The notes under the pieces: generated by a model
The model's database searches: none
Told to the model about the DNA's origin: nothing
The model's input: the letters and a program-made list of their open reading frames with translations, nothing else
Shown: positions 37,590-49,945 of the stretch, one piece after another
Layout of the letters: the number at the start of each line of letters is the position of its first letter
Numbering within the stretch: position 1 is the stretch's first letter
Assembly: GCA_002914805.1 (NCBI GenBank)
Contig: JXTB01000142.1
Span: forward strand, 300,390 to 364,389
Reading direction: 5' to 3'
DNA: 64,000 nt
From: Parasponia andersonii
Lineage: Eukaryota; Streptophyta; Magnoliopsida; Rosales; Cannabaceae
Position numbers and translations under genes: made by a program

Positions 37590-38140
37590 TTTTTCCCAGA
37601 CTATGTTGTCTTCTTCAATTTCAAATCTAACATCAAATTTTTGATGCTTATCTTTTTTCGCTTATGCTTAAGGTATTCTTAAAATCCTTTCGTATAAGAG
37701 GTAGTTTTTCTACGATAGTAGCTACTTTGAAGATTTAGATTTCATTCAACACTATTCCTTCAATATAAATCTTTGATAAGATCATTTTAATCTCTTGCAC
37801 TTGATTGATCACAATTGTGGAGTCTATCATCTTATAATTAAGGAGGAGACCTACCATGAATTTCTTGGACACAAAATCCTGTCTTATATTTTCATTCTAG
37901 GATACCAATAATTCCTTGATCATTCTCTTCTCTAGGTATACAATTTAAATAGAATCACATAAACTATTCATAACAGAGTCTTGGCTCAAGAATTTTGAAT
38001 ATTTTCAAGTATCAACCACATTAATTACTTTATCTTGCTCATCCTCCTAGAATGTAGGAGTATTTTCAATCAAGAATCTCACAAGATTTAAGGTAGTAAA
38101 ATAAAACATCATCTTTTACTGCCATCTCTTAAAATTTAAT
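37590..38140 (-). pseudogene. Copia gag relic (UBN2-like)
   Basis: The minus strand reads EFMVGLLLNYKMIDSTIVIN, QVQEIKMILSKIYIEGIVLN, then VATIVEKLPLIRKDFKNTLS. The Copia gag domain has the same layout (K.L..YKM.D...V..Q..E......L...G....E.....I...LP..W..F...L). Frame shifts and stops occur on both sides. The zinc knuckle is not preserved. Confidence 0.7.
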
Positions 38141-38596
38141 ACTATGAATAATGTAGTTTTTCAACTTGGATTAAAGAAACCGTATTAAGCACCATCGGGT
38201 AAGCAAAAGAGTGACATGTAGGATCATAACTGACATAAGAAGGCTATTCGTTTTAGTTGCCAATTCTGAAACATCAAAATAAGTTTTAGAAAGATAGATT
38301 TTTTGTGGTAAATACCAAAATCACTCTCCACTTTTAGACCTATAAAAAATATTTTTTTCAATATTGAAAAATCGATTTTACGAGGAACTAAATATTACTT
38401 AATGGATGATGGAGGGATCATGTCCCACTTAAAATATAATCTTCTTATATAGAACAAAAATAAATTTTCTTAATAAGCTCTTTGTCCTTAACACCAAAAA
38501 AATGTATTAAGTTGTTCGGCAAAATATTCATATATGTAAAAGGACAAACAAATTATAAAGCCAAATGTATAATATAAAACCAAATGTATAGTAATT

Positions 38597-39140
38597 TAGG
38601 ATTGAAAGTTGGTCAGTTTTGGTCATTTTTCACCAAAATTTCTACTGAATCAAACATCTCAGTTTTAACATATTGAAAACTGAAATTAACTACCGGAAAA
38701 AGAAAAATTGGCCAAAATCAAAATTTCAATTTTAGGTCGATTTCAGTCATATTCAATGTTTAGTAAGTAATAAATATAATCGATATCTTATATATAGTAT
38801 ATTAAGCAAATGATTTAGTGGTTGCCGTTGCTTTGTTTTAGGCGTACTTGGCCTAGACTTGCCGAGTTTGAGATTCAAACCCTCGAGTTAAGGAGATATT
38901 AAGACTTACCAACCGTTGTGTTGATTACTCTTGAATATTTAAAAAATCTTAATGTAATATATATTATCGATTAATTTCAGTTTAATCAAAATTTATATTT
39001 CTAAAACTGAAACCGACCGTAATTATCTAAAAACTAAAATCGACTGAAATATTCAGTACTGACACAGCACCGAGAACTCAGTTTTTTTACGGTCGGTTTT
39101 TCGATCAAGTTTGGTGAATCGGCTTTTTCTTACATCCCTA
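38597..39140. mobile_element. hAT-like MITE
   Basis: The left end is taggattgaaag and the right end, inverted, is tagggatgtaag, a form close to the hAT terminus (c/tagggatg). Flanking octamers tagtaatt (38589-38596) and cagtaatg (39141-39148) agree at six of eight bases, as expected for an old 8-bp target-site duplication. Long internal inverted repeats pair 'ggtcngttttggtc'-type sequence with its partner near 39090. The element has no coding sequence. Confidence 0.7.
38812..38950 (+). mobile_element. SINE-like insertion inside the MITE
   Basis: tttagtggttgcc (38814-38826) resembles a tRNA A-box and gattcaaaccct (38872-38883) a B-box, at a fitting distance. It interrupts the otherwise symmetric MITE. 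No poly-A tail or clear duplication was seen, so this could also be part of the MITE itself. Confidence 0.35.
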
Positions 39141-39439
39141 CAGTAATGAACAACATAACAGCCATATGAAACTATAAACAAACAATATTATACAATCAAT
39201 GATGTAAACATAGTCTATAACGATGTGAACAAATGAACATAAACTATATGAATATAAAGATAGGAATATTGGTTGAACGAGTTCAGAAAAAGTTTATAAG
39301 TATCAATTTCTAATTCAACTTTATGAGTTTTTGTACACGAGAGAAGTGAGAATAATGAATTTATGAGATCTAAAGTTAGGCTATTACACAAGGATCCTAA
39401 CAAAGATGTGGAATCAATTATGAGGAGAAATATTACAAT

Positions 39440-40085
39440 TATATTTAGATAATTGATTAACTTAGTAGTCTCTGAACGACTTAATATGCATCTTATAGAT
39501 ATTGTATCAATATTTTATACAAGACGTTTGATAATTACATATATACATATATATATATATATATGAAGTTTTTTAAAGAATTTAAAGTACTTCAAAGAGT
39601 TGTATCAAAAATCAAGAAAGGTATATCTAATTAAATTATTAAGATCCTTATATACTTTAAAGCAATTTGAACGCATCTGGCATAATTACCTCAACAAACA
39701 TCTTTTGAAAGAACGATACGAGAATAATTGTATATGATTATGTATTTTTATTAAGAGATCCAAATATGGATGTATTACTATTGTTGTCTACGTTGATAAC
39801 AATCATATATTTAAAGAAAGAATTTAAGACGAAAGATCTTAAAATAAAAAAAAAAAAAAAAAAAGAAAATTTGTCGTAAGCTCGAACATATCATATGGAA
39901 TATTTGTCTATTAATTCATTATATAAAAAGAATTTGAAAGCGCCTAAAATTGACAAATCGCACACATTGTGTACCCTAGTGATTGTTAGATCACTTGGTA
40001 TGAATAAGGCCTTTTTTTTGTTCCTCTAAAGATATTGAATAAATTCTAGCTCCTGAAGAACCACACTTAAGTATATCAAAACCAT
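39440..40085 (+). pseudogene. Copia RT/RNase H relic, plus strand
   Basis: Pieces in order on the plus strand: NMHLIDIVSIF, IYIYMKFFKEFKVLQ, KIKKGISN, LIYFKAI, MYFY, EFKTKDLK, SYGIFVY, then SHTLCTLVIVRSLGMNKA and LAPEEPHL. They track the Copia RT (LDVVTAYLYG..D..IYMK.PEGFK; SLYGLKQS; EF.MKDLG; GIF..Q) and the following PL.TPM..RSL...KDPF...E region, with large losses and several stops. It lies just outside the 5' LTR of the minus-strand Copia, which lacks precisely this domain, but no LTR for it is visible. Confidence 0.65.
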
Positions 40086-42255
40086 GTACAATGCATATAA
40101 TCGGTTAAAGACGAAACTTGATTAATTATTATTTGGGTGCATCTATGGTAGGGGTGTGCCTTTTTCCCCCAACGGTAGGGACTTTATTCGGATCATTAAT
40201 GAGAGTTAAAATAGATCAAATACTAGAGGGTATAAAAGATTTGATGCATCGCATTACATATAAATAAAAACCTAAACAAAAAAGTAAAAAAAAAATGCAA
40301 AAAGAGAAATTTTCTTCTCTTTTTTATTTTCTTTTCTAAATTATTTTCACCTCTGTTATTCTCTCAAATAATACATTTTCTTCATTTTATTACCCACAAA
40401 CTCTCTTTCGTCGAAAATCTATTTGAATCACTTTTATTTTTTTTTTATCTTATTCTTCTTCGTTTTCTTTTTTTCTTTTTCTCTAGAAATCCCGTTTCTT
40501 TTTCTCCAGAAATCTCGTGTTTGACTCCTCAAAGGATGAGCCGTCACCATTGTTGTAGACAAAAAAAGCCTGAGACATTAATTGATTTTCTCAAGAAATT
40601 CTTGAAGAACATTTCAAAAAAATAAAAATGGTTGAAGGAGAAAGAATAAGTCAGACGATGATCAAGGTGTAGCCCTATTTTTTTAGTGATGTAGATCTAT
40701 TTTTATTTGAAGGTTTTGATTTTAATACCATTTCAGAAATAAAGGAGAAGATCAAGGCTTTAAGGAGAAATAATTCGATTTTTGTAGATTTGGAGTCTGC
40801 AATGGACGATTTTCTAGGTTTTAAATGTTGAAATCCTATAGAAAAGAAATAAAACTAAGAGATGTCAATTTCAACAAACGAAATGTTAGGATTACAATGA
40901 ACCAATCTAAATATGGTAAGTTTTTATCGTTATAAATGGTGCAGAATATAAAAAAATATAAAATATAGATTCATCGTTTAGTATTTAATGGCGCAGAGCG
41001 AGTTTGAGATTGAATATACTCACCAAATATTTATAATCTAATTTGTTTTGTTTTTCTATACTAATAACTCAATTATAGAATTCTAAAGCATAAAAAAAAA
41101 CTAATAATATATTATATATATATATATATTAATATATGTTAGGTTCTATATATCCTACAATCATTTCATTTACAATTTCCTTGGATCCTTTTTCCTATTT
41201 TATTCGTATTTCTTATTAAAATATACTATAATGAGCTAAACATAAAGCTTTCCATATGTTCAACTTCAATTAAAGATTTTTTATGATGTATTTAAACTTT
41301 TAATGGATTTAGGTCAATATATAATTATTCTAATGGAGTCAAGATGATGGCTACAAATAAGGATCTTGATATATTTATAAAGAAATCGTTCTCGAAAGAA
41401 ATTTTCTGAAATTATCCTGCAAATTAAACGACAAATAATGAGAGGATGGTAAATGAAAAATCATTCTCATCCTGAAATTATCCTGCAAATTAAACGATAA
41501 ATAATGAGAGGATGGTAAATGAAAAATCATTCTCATCCTGCTTTATTGACATCCTTAAATGAAAAAAAAAATAGAAAAATTAAGACCAAAAGGAAAAGAA
41601 AAAAATTCAAAAAATATAAAAGTTGTTTTCTGGGTCTATCATCGGGAATCCTAACCAGAAAGCCTCGTCACTCTTTTTATCTGTTTTCTTTTTTTTTTTT
41701 TTTCTTTTGAAAGTAGTCAATCAAATTTTGTGAATTTTTACCCTCATTTTTCTCATTAACCCAGTCTAGTCTTCTTGGACCTTCCCCTCCTCTAGTTTTA
41801 AGAACAAAAGCTTCTCAGATCAGAGTACCTCGTCATTCTTAAAAATATTTCATAAAACTTTTTCTTTTTAATTATTTAACTAACTATACCCGATAGCAGA
41901 TGAAATCCTATGATTTTAATATACTGAAGTAGTCGTATTTTGTGGGACCAACAAACCGTCATATCAAACTTGGTTAACTTGATTTGCTCTTATGGTAGGG
42001 GCAAAAAACTCGCTCTTGCCGTAGGGAGTAGACTCACCGTTATTATATATCTCAACTTTTGAGCTACGGAGTAATCAAGAAAGCAAAGATCAAAAATAAG
42101 AATAAACTACTACTAGCCAATGTAGCTTCATGATCAATTACTTTATTTTGGTTGATTTTATTGCAAAATTTTTTAAATTGGGAAACAAATAATAAATTTG
42201 GTTCACTAATTGATTAGCATATATTTCATTAACATCCATTTTCATTTGACAAGTT
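40086..42255. other. Intergenic DNA, no gene seen
   Basis: AT-rich, with a CT/TTTTC-rich stretch (about 40300-40500) and an (AT)n run near 41109-41128. It precedes the 3' end of the FHA gene. No gene or RNA supported. Confidence 0.5.
41407..41538. repeat. Two-copy 66-bp tandem duplication
   Basis: tgaaattatcctgcaaat ... tcattctcatcc occurs twice with a 66-bp period (41407-41472, 41473-41538) and one base difference. Very recent. Confidence 0.92.
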
Positions 42256-45218
42256 TTAGGTACTCTCAGCGGGGGTATCAGTCTCTGCTTCAGGTCCTTC
42301 AACAGTGCTTGCACTTTCCACTCTCTCTAGTTTTGAGACACGAAATATAGCTAGGTGAGTATCCCCTGTACAGATAAATAGATTATATACGCTCCAGCTG
42401 TTAATTAAGATGCATAATCAAAATCCCACGAAATAAACTACAAAAATATATACTTATATACATCCAATAAATATTATGAGATTTTAAAATTATTGAAAAA
42501 AAGTCACATTTTAGTCCTTAAATTTTAAGAAATTTTATTTAATCTTTAAACTAAAAAAAAAAAAAAAAATTCATTTTAGTCGTGAGATACTTGTACGCTT
42601 CTGTTATACTTATTTCATGTACATAACCATATGGCAGCACTGTAAAAAAAATTAAAACATAAATTAAAACAGTTTGAAAATGATTGATTGAATAAAAGTT
42701 AGCAGCATCTTAGATAAGAATGTAATTTTAAAATTGTCCGAGATGTGATAGTTAGTTGAAACAAATACTACATACGGGCAAATGAGTTTGATATGCCAAT
42801 TATGTTACAAATCAAATAGAATGTTAGTAGAAATAACTAAAATGAAATATTTTTTAACAGTTTAAAGATCATTAGGATGAAATTTAAAATTTAGTTACTA
42901 AATTGAGACATTTCCTGTAGTTCAAAGTACCAATAGTGTCATATATCATATATCCACGAAACTGTATAAACAGCTCGACGGACGACAAATATAAAAATAA
43001 ACAATTAATCTCACTTTAAATCAATCAGTACCACCTCATTAAGCCAACGACATCTATGGATATGTTACTTAGAAGCCTTGACAAGTATATACATACATAT
43101 ATATATATATATACACACACGCATGCAGTCCACCCACTCAAAACAAGGAGCTTAACTATATAAACCACAAACAATATCTCACTTTTTTTTTTCCTTTGGC
43201 GCTTTGGACAACTAACTATGTCTCACTGTAAAGCAATTACCATTAATCATCGAGTCAACACCAACTATAGTTATGAATTGTTCTCTTTGAATAAAATAAA
43301 CAAATTGTTAGGTTCATGAAATTGGCATCTTATATGGATTTAAGTTGTAATGTTTCAGTTTGGTTATTGTTTTAGAACTGAGTCCAAAGCATCGTCAAGT
43401 TCGAAGAGTTGAAGTGGTGAAGATCAAGATCAGTCATGAAGCTAGATCACAAAATTGGTCTAAAGGCACATACTAGCAGCAGATCATGTATTCGAACGTA
43501 TTGACATGTAATAAGTGTCAGGACATTGTGTTTTTATTCCCTGATACAAAAATTTCACTGTTATGATGTTCGGTTTCAATTTTCGTGACAATGAAGTTTT
43601 ATATCAAGTGAACAAAAATAAATAAGGCAATTAGTTAACTAAGGTGTGGATGAAGTTTTTGAATTGTTTGTGGTGCAATAGAATAGACGCATCAAATTTG
43701 AACATAATTTCATATGAATAAAAATAGATTCTATTTATCTAACCTTAGCCCTTCTATTATTTTTCATGCCTTCTAATAATTTTCTGCTATGCCAAATAAC
43801 TCAAACATTTCGTTTCCTCAGCCTAAAACGCCATCAGTAGTTGATGTTTCAAAAAGTTGAAAATAATGACAATAAAGTAAAATAGAGAAGAATTCATGTT
43901 TACCAAAAGTTATGCAACTTCCAGGGGAAACAGAGGCCACAACGCCAGGACTAAGCCTCTTGTCATCAATGAAAGTCCCATTGGTGCTGTCCAAATCCGT
44001 CACCAATAGGTTCCCTTCCTTCTTTTGAATCCGAGCGTGACGAGCCGATACTGTAATTCACAAATAAAATCAATTTTTAGCCTTGGTTTATAAGAGCAAA
44101 AATAAGGCTGCAAATTCTTATATAATAAGCAACGTTTTTTCTTATTATCTTTGAAAATAGTATTCATTTGTAATTTCACTTTGGAAAAAAGAAATGTTAC
44201 CATGCAAAATACCAAATTCAACTTTAGCTCCAATCAGGTAATAATCAAGGGTTTTTTTTTTTTTCTGAATTTACAATGTTTTTCTTATGTTGGTGAATCT
44301 AGAAAAAAGAACGATAATCTGCTATTATATGATGTACATGCATTTTATTGGATGCTTACAAAATAAAATAACAGAACTGGTTAGTGTAATATTTGTCAAA
44401 AAAAAAAAAAAAGAAAGAAAAGGTAGTGCAATATATTCTTTAAAACCATCGATATTAGTAGTTATATAAAAGAAAAAATAAGGTCCATTAATATCAAATT
44501 TCATTTTCAGAATTACATCTAGATGTACATGTATACATAATATTGAGGTTGTCTATGTACCTGTGGCAACTGGAATGACCAAATCCGCTTTATCCGGAAG
44601 ACGACCAACAGTTACCTCATCCTAAGAAATAAAAATAAAAAAGAAAAAAGGCCAAAAAAACCCAAATTAAGGTTATGGTTTCAATTTTTTGATAGGAGGT
44701 GGAGATTCGAATTGGGACTTCAAAATAGAGAAGTGAGTTTAATTTGGTTATATACGCATAAATACTATGAATTAAGAGCTATATAAAAATACTTACGGAA
44801 GCAATTTCAAATGCATTTGGCAATTCAACTTTAAATCCTATGTGTCTTGAATCTCCGTCACCTGTCAGTCAAAGCGCCAAATATTGTTACTACAATCAGG
44901 TTTAATCAAGAGAATTAACACTTCCCTTTTCTGACTTATCACAAAAGTAAATAAAAATAAGTATAAAAATCACTGACCAACTGGTTGAAGAAGCCATCTG
45001 TCAGCAACAACCGTAGATGGAGTTTGAGACTCAGAATTTGAACAAACGACACCCAAATTCTTGAACTGTCTTGGTCTAGTTTTGAGGCCTTGAATCTGCA
45101 GCTTTAGAATACTGATCTTATGAACAGGGACAAAGTTGGAAACGAAAACAGAGGCTCTAGAATTGAAGAATTTGGGGTTTGGAGGAGGAGGCTTGGGAAC
45201 CCTTGCAGCTATTTCCAT
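42256..45218 (-). CDS. FHA-domain protein, probably chloroplast (5 exons)
   Basis: Exons in transcription order: 45218-44978, 44861-44797, 44621-44561, 44050-43904, 42365-42256. They join in frame to 624 nt, 207 residues, all GT/AG. FHA domains bind phosphothreonine peptides. Residues 1-70 are basic, Ser-rich and free of acidic runs after MEIAA, as in a plastid transit peptide. The FHA core (about 85-180) has GR at 108-109, SARH at 124-127 and STNGT at 144-148, all conserved phosphopeptide-binding positions, then GSCITFGDTHLAIFRV. An acidic Glu/Thr tail follows. The size fits small plant SMAD/FHA proteins such as AT2G21530 (from memory). Introns reach 1.54 kb. The function of this small class is little known; I do not infer a partner. 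An upstream in-frame Met at 45524 lies in A/T-rich leader and is unlikely. Confidence 0.88.
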
Positions 45219-45889
45219 TTTTTGGGATTTATATTTAATCAATGAGTTGTTAGGAATTGGGAGTGGGAGGGAGTTGAGGAAGTTAGCTATGAAAAATGAG
45301 GGTATGAGTTCTTTTTGGATTATTGGCAACCATTTAATGCTCTGAAAATGGGTTTGGATTTTGGATAACAAATTCTTCACTCTCACCACTATAAAGCCAT
45401 GGCCCACATGTGTTCTGCCAAATGCAAAAAAAACAGAGGGTTTGTAAGTTACAGTAAATTTCAAGTGTTTCCCTTTTTTTTTTTTTTTTTTTTTCTGAAG
45501 TGACATAGTGTTTACTAGTGTCATTTTGTGATTGTCATAAAATACTTTTTTTTTTTTTTAATTAGTTCTTAATCGCTATTTACAGAACTATATACTGTAA
45601 TTAATATTAGCTTAAATTAAACGAGAGAGGAACATATTTCGGATTTAAATTTGACAGTCAAACAAATTGGTCTCGTTCAACGGAGTATGCTATCTTAGTC
45701 CACAAATATGCTCGAATGTTAATGTCGTTTTCTTATTATTCGTTTAAATTATTTTTGGAAAAAAAAAAAACTATTAATAATCAAAGCAAAATACAAACCA
45801 TCAAAATATTGTGATCTTCATTAAAATCATTTCACTCAACTAAAGTAGTACTAATTGCTACCTACCAAAAACATTAAATAAATGTCGTC
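45219..45889. other. Short intergenic gap between FHA and CHLP-like genes
   Basis: About 670 bp. The FHA leader and promoter lie at its left; the CHLP-like 3' end and terminator lie at its right. A/T runs at about 45475-45495 and 45547-45560. Both genes are read leftward, so the FHA promoter must lie here. Confidence 0.5.
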
Positions 45890-47242
45890 CTAAAAACTTA
45901 AAGCCTCCCTATTCCTCCCTAGAATCTTACACCTCATCAAACTTCCAACGGTATTAACTAACATCTTAACGTCCTCCCACCTACTACCCTCCGCCAGTCT
46001 CTTGTACAAGTAACTGTCAAACGACATGCGTTGCACATACTCATCCCCACAAAGCTCCACCAACGCCTCCCTGGCGGCATTGCTACCATAAAACGCCCTT
46101 TGCAACAAATCCAAAACCCTAAATGTGCTCACATACTGCCCGTCCCACTCCTTCAAATACTCCCTCCGCAGATCGCCCTCGTCGATCATCCGTTCTCCGC
46201 CCTCCGATGCCCTAACAATCCCTTCACCACACATCCTACCGGACTTTGCCGCAAAATAAATCCCTTCGCCCGAGCATTTCGTCACGTACCCCGCCGCGTC
46301 CCCAACCAGGGCCACCCGACCCCGAACCCTCGCGGGCCGCGGGTGCTCAGGGATCGGGTGGGCCTCCACTTTTATAACCTTGCCCCCACTGATCTTGGGA
46401 TTCGCACGTTCCCTAATGGCCCTTTGGTAGGCCCTAATATCTTTCTTGGCCCGCACGGTACCCGTCCCCACCGCCACGTGGTCACACTTGGGGAAAACCC
46501 ACGCGTAATAATCGGGCGACACGTCGTTTCCCAAGTACATCTCGGCGCAGTTCTCGTAGTACTCCATCTTGTGGTCGGGCAGTCTGATTCTCTCCTGGAA
46601 CGCGATCGCGCTCGAGTAGTCGCCCGCACCGATCGACTTGGCGATTCGGCTGTTGGCGCCGTCGGCTCCGACGACGACGTCCACCGCAAGCCGTTCCCGG
46701 CGGGACTCGCCGCCGGCGAGGTAGTGGAGGACATACGGCGCGTGCCTCGAGGCCGGGACCTCGAGGTTCGTGACGAGGCCGGAGATGAGGGCGGCGCCGG
46801 CGGACTCGGCGCGGGAGCGGAGGAAGGAGTCGAGGATCTCGCGGCGGAGCATGGCGATGAACTCGTGGGCGAGCAGCGTTTGGCCGAAGTCAACGACGAG
46901 GTTCGAGGGCGAGAAGATCTTCATCCGGGTGACGCGGCGGTCGATGAGGTGGGAGGGGATTTGGAACTCGTCGAGCATGCAGAGAGGGATGGCGCCGCCG
47001 CAGGGCTTGGCGGCGGAGGGTGCTCGTTCGAAGAGAAAGGTCTCGACGCCGCCGGAGGCTAGGGCTTCGGCGGCGGAGGATCCGGCGGGGCCGCCTCCGA
47101 CCACAGCGGCTCGGAGCTTGCGGCCGGCGATCAATGGCGGCTTGGCGGAGTTCGAGGCTATCACGCGAGAGTGGCGGGAGTTGGAGTGAGCGGCTGATCT
47201 GGTGGGTGGGAGAGGGGGTGAGAAGGTGGCTTGTGCGGCCAT
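45890..47242 (-). CDS. CHLP: Geranylgeranyl reductase (CHLP) paralogue, intronless
   Basis: Single exon, 450 residues. CHLP reduces geranylgeranyl chains of chlorophyll and geranylgeranyl diphosphate to phytyl (EC 1.3.1.83) in plastids with FAD and NADPH. Residues 1-42 are Ser/Ala/Arg-rich like a transit peptide. The FAD Rossmann motif VVGGGPAG is at 47-54, then ETFLFER, KPCGGAIPLC (79-88), VVGADGANS (190-198), KMEYYENCAEMY, PDYYAWVFPKCDHVAVGTGT and GDAAGYVTKCSGEGIYFA (314-331). All hallmark motifs are intact, so it is likely active. Plant CHLP is usually about 465 residues, has introns, and ends NTIGSLVRANAL-like; here the tail is NTVGSLMRCKIL... and residues near 66-80 differ. It looks like a diverged copy, perhaps a retrocopy. 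GC content is far above its surroundings. The antisense strand has long open frames only because of that GC bias. Confidence 0.9.
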   Translation of the reverse strand: MAAQATFSPPLPPTRSAAHSNSRHSRVIASNSAKPPLIAGRKLRAAVVGGGPAGSSAAEALASGGVETFLFERAPSAAKPCGGAIPLCMLDEFQIPSHLIDRRVTRMKIFSPSNLVVDFGQTLLAHEFIAMLRREILDSFLRSRAESAGAALISGLVTNLEVPASRHAPYVLHYLAGGESRRERLAVDVVVGADGANSRIAKSIGAGDYSSAIAFQERIRLPDHKMEYYENCAEMYLGNDVSPDYYAWVFPKCDHVAVGTGTVRAKKDIRAYQRAIRERANPKISGGKVIKVEAHPIPEHPRPARVRGRVALVGDAAGYVTKCSGEGIYFAAKSGRMCGEGIVRASEGGERMIDEGDLRREYLKEWDGQYVSTFRVLDLLQRAFYGSNAAREALVELCGDEYVQRMSFDSYLYKRLAEGSRWEDVKMLVNTVGSLMRCKILGRNREALSF

Positions 47243-49894
47243 TGATGAGCTAGGGTTTGGGAATTGGGGGAGGTTGGAGTGAGAAAATGGTTGTTTGGAT
47301 GGAAAGAAAGAAAATGGAAAGAAAAAGCGAGTGAAAGCCTTTTGAATATTTTAATCCTTAATTGGAGAAAGCAACAGAGATGTCTTTGTTTTTCTCGAGA
47401 AAATCTTTCCCGTTGAGAAGGCTCTCATGTGCGGTAAGCATAGGAGGAGAAGAATATGAACTTTTTGAAATGCCTTCTTTTTTTTTTTTTTTTTTTTTTT
47501 TTGCTCCGAGAGTTTTTGAAATATTCAGACATGGAAACAATAACAATCAGAACTTATATTATCAAACTCTTTTCTACAAAAAAAAAAAAAAAAAGAAACA
47601 AATCTTTTCTTAACGTTTATGGAAAAAATGGTTTTACAATCAATTTGTTTAATGAATTGTACTCTTATGTTTAGCATTTATAACAAATATATAACCAAAA
47701 AGTTTCTGTCAATTTTTGTTTCATGCTTTAACGTAAAAAAAAATGCTAATTACGCTTCTTTGTCACTTTCTTATGTATTATCCCGTCTTATAAGATAAGT
47801 GATTATTTAATTTAATATTTTAATAATACAATAAATCAAAATAAAATTTATATGTCAAGAAGTAAGATTGAGAAAGTACTTACAGCTAAAATTCCTCTTT
47901 ACATAAAATATAATAAAGCTCGTAACACTTGATAAGAACATCACTCGGGGCAGTATTGGCCTAAAATGCGTATGTACATTTAAATTAATTTCATAAAGAA
48001 AATATCAATAACGAGAATAACTTCTAAGTTGACGAGATGAGTGTATAATATTCTTTACGAACATCAGATGATTTAGATTATTATTACAATCATATGAAAT
48101 ATATAGCATTAATTTTTCAATTTAGTTATTTGTAACGTGAATAATGTGATCTGATAGGATAATATGATATCACATTGAATCAGATGTAAAAACATTGTGT
48201 CATAGATCGAATGGTATATCAAGAAAATGTAGGGGGAAAAATGTTAAGAGAGTCAAGGTGAGACTGGGAAAAAGTGCAGTAGAGTAAGCGTGTGAAACAT
48301 TTGGGAGACGAAAAAGTAATCAAAGAGCATCCTACTATTAACAAATTTAGAAAAATATAAAGAGCATCTTGCTATTAAAGAGGAAATTTAATTTTTTTTT
48401 TATGATGATTTTTTAAAAAAATTGAAAAATTCTGAATTTTGAAATTATTTGAAAAATTCCAAATTTTAATTAGAAAAATATTTTTTTTTATTAATTGATG
48501 ACATATTTGAAGTAACCAATCAGGTAAGTAACGTGATTAGTTATCTCAAGTAATCCAATTGATTACCTCGAAAACTATTGAAAAATATTAATTTTGAAGA
48601 AAAAGTAATATTTTCTAAAACTTTATTAAAAGTGTTATTCTTTTAAAACTTTTATAAAAAATGATATGTTTCTAAAATAATTCGGATTTTTTTAAAAACT
48701 GGGCCCATCCGAATTTTTCAATTTTTGGTATTTGGGCCTAGAATTTTGAAAGAAGCCCGCTGTTAAACCGTTCGAGCAAGAGTACAATTAACACGATTAG
48801 AATAAAAGAGTATTTATAACAAATGGCCATTTTTTTTTTATCTATCCAATAATTCAGTTTTTGTTATCATTTATTTTTTTTGTAAAATAACCATCTTTAG
48901 TAGGTAATTATTAGTAAATCAATATGTGTTGGTATATCAATGTTTATATCTATTGTTGTTTATTGATGCATCAATTCTATATCAATATATTAATTATGGT
49001 ATGGTAATATATTAACTTTGTATTAAGTTTATTAATATATAAGTTTTTTTTTCCATAAAGTAAAAAAATGATATTGATATTCAAAAGCTGATTTATTTTA
49101 ACCTTTATTGATTAACTCAGCCATCTTGTAATTTTTTTTAATAAATATGACAATTTTTCAATGGTGTTTGAAAAGTAGTTATTTCTTAAACTTAAAATTT
49201 AAAATTCAGTCCTTTGGCTAAAAAGCCCTGGATAGAATATAAAGCAATACTTTAGTAAGCCTGCCTAGTCCATCCCACGTTCTCTAATGACTAGTTATTC
49301 GATTATTTTTTAGTCCAAAATTTAGTATATGACTAATCTTAAAAGTTTATAACTAAATATTCAACTTACTTAATTAAAAAAATAGAAATATAATATATTC
49401 TACAATAAAAAAAAAATTTTAAAAAAATTAACTATAACTTTTAAAACATAAACATTTACATTAACTACTTTAAAAAATTGATCCACTCAATTTTCGCTTT
49501 TTGGTAGGCCAGTTTGGCTTATATACGATGGATGTCATGGCTTGTGCCTCAGTCTATCTTGGCCTATCAGTCTTTTTTAAACCTAAAATCTATCCGTTAA
49601 GAAGCTTTTTAATAATTTTTATGATTTTTTTAGTATTTTTGAACAAAAAGTACCTATTCAAGGGTTGTTTTGAAGCATTTTTTTTAAAGAAAATAATGGA
49701 ATGGACCTGCCATGCAGGCCTATGGCATGTACAATTAAATCAAATTTCTCCAAATATTAAAAAAAAAAAAAAAGAATTTCTTCAAGAATAGGTCATTCAT
49801 TCTGCATACTAAAGGGATGATGAGAAAAAAACATCAGATTAAAATCACATCATATTATCTCGAGGAATGTATAACACCAATGAACTTATTTCTT

Positions 49895-49945
<51 letters not shown>

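Larger units (their letters stand above)
35560..39400 (-). mobile_element. Degenerate Ty1/Copia element, minus strand, nested insertions
   Basis: On the minus strand the order is 5' LTR (about 39400-38510, split), gag, protease, integrase, 3' LTR (about 36120-35560). Reverse transcriptase and RNase H are missing, apparently deleted between integrase and the 3' LTR. The LTRs align over about 500 bp once the MITE is removed (shared ggcaaaatattc, acaaacaaataatatt..., ataaactatatga). All coding parts carry stops and shifts. It is an old element that later took a hAT-like MITE in its 5' LTR. Confidence 0.75.
38510..39400 (-). repeat. Copia 5' LTR (minus strand), split by a MITE
   Basis: Two pieces, about 38510-38588 and 39149-39400, match the 3' LTR at about 35565-35640 and 35650-35870. 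The break falls exactly where the hAT-like MITE (38597-39140) sits, so the MITE entered the LTR after the Copia insertion. Confidence 0.6.

Noticed and set aside
46372..46893. Ser/Arg/Pro-rich minus-strand frame (173 codons)
   Set aside because: A +1/+2 shadow of the CHLP-like frame with low-complexity composition.
46031..47062. Long open frame (343 codons) on the plus strand
   Set aside because: It is antisense to the CHLP-like gene, has no family motif and exists only because GC-rich codon use removes stops on both strands.
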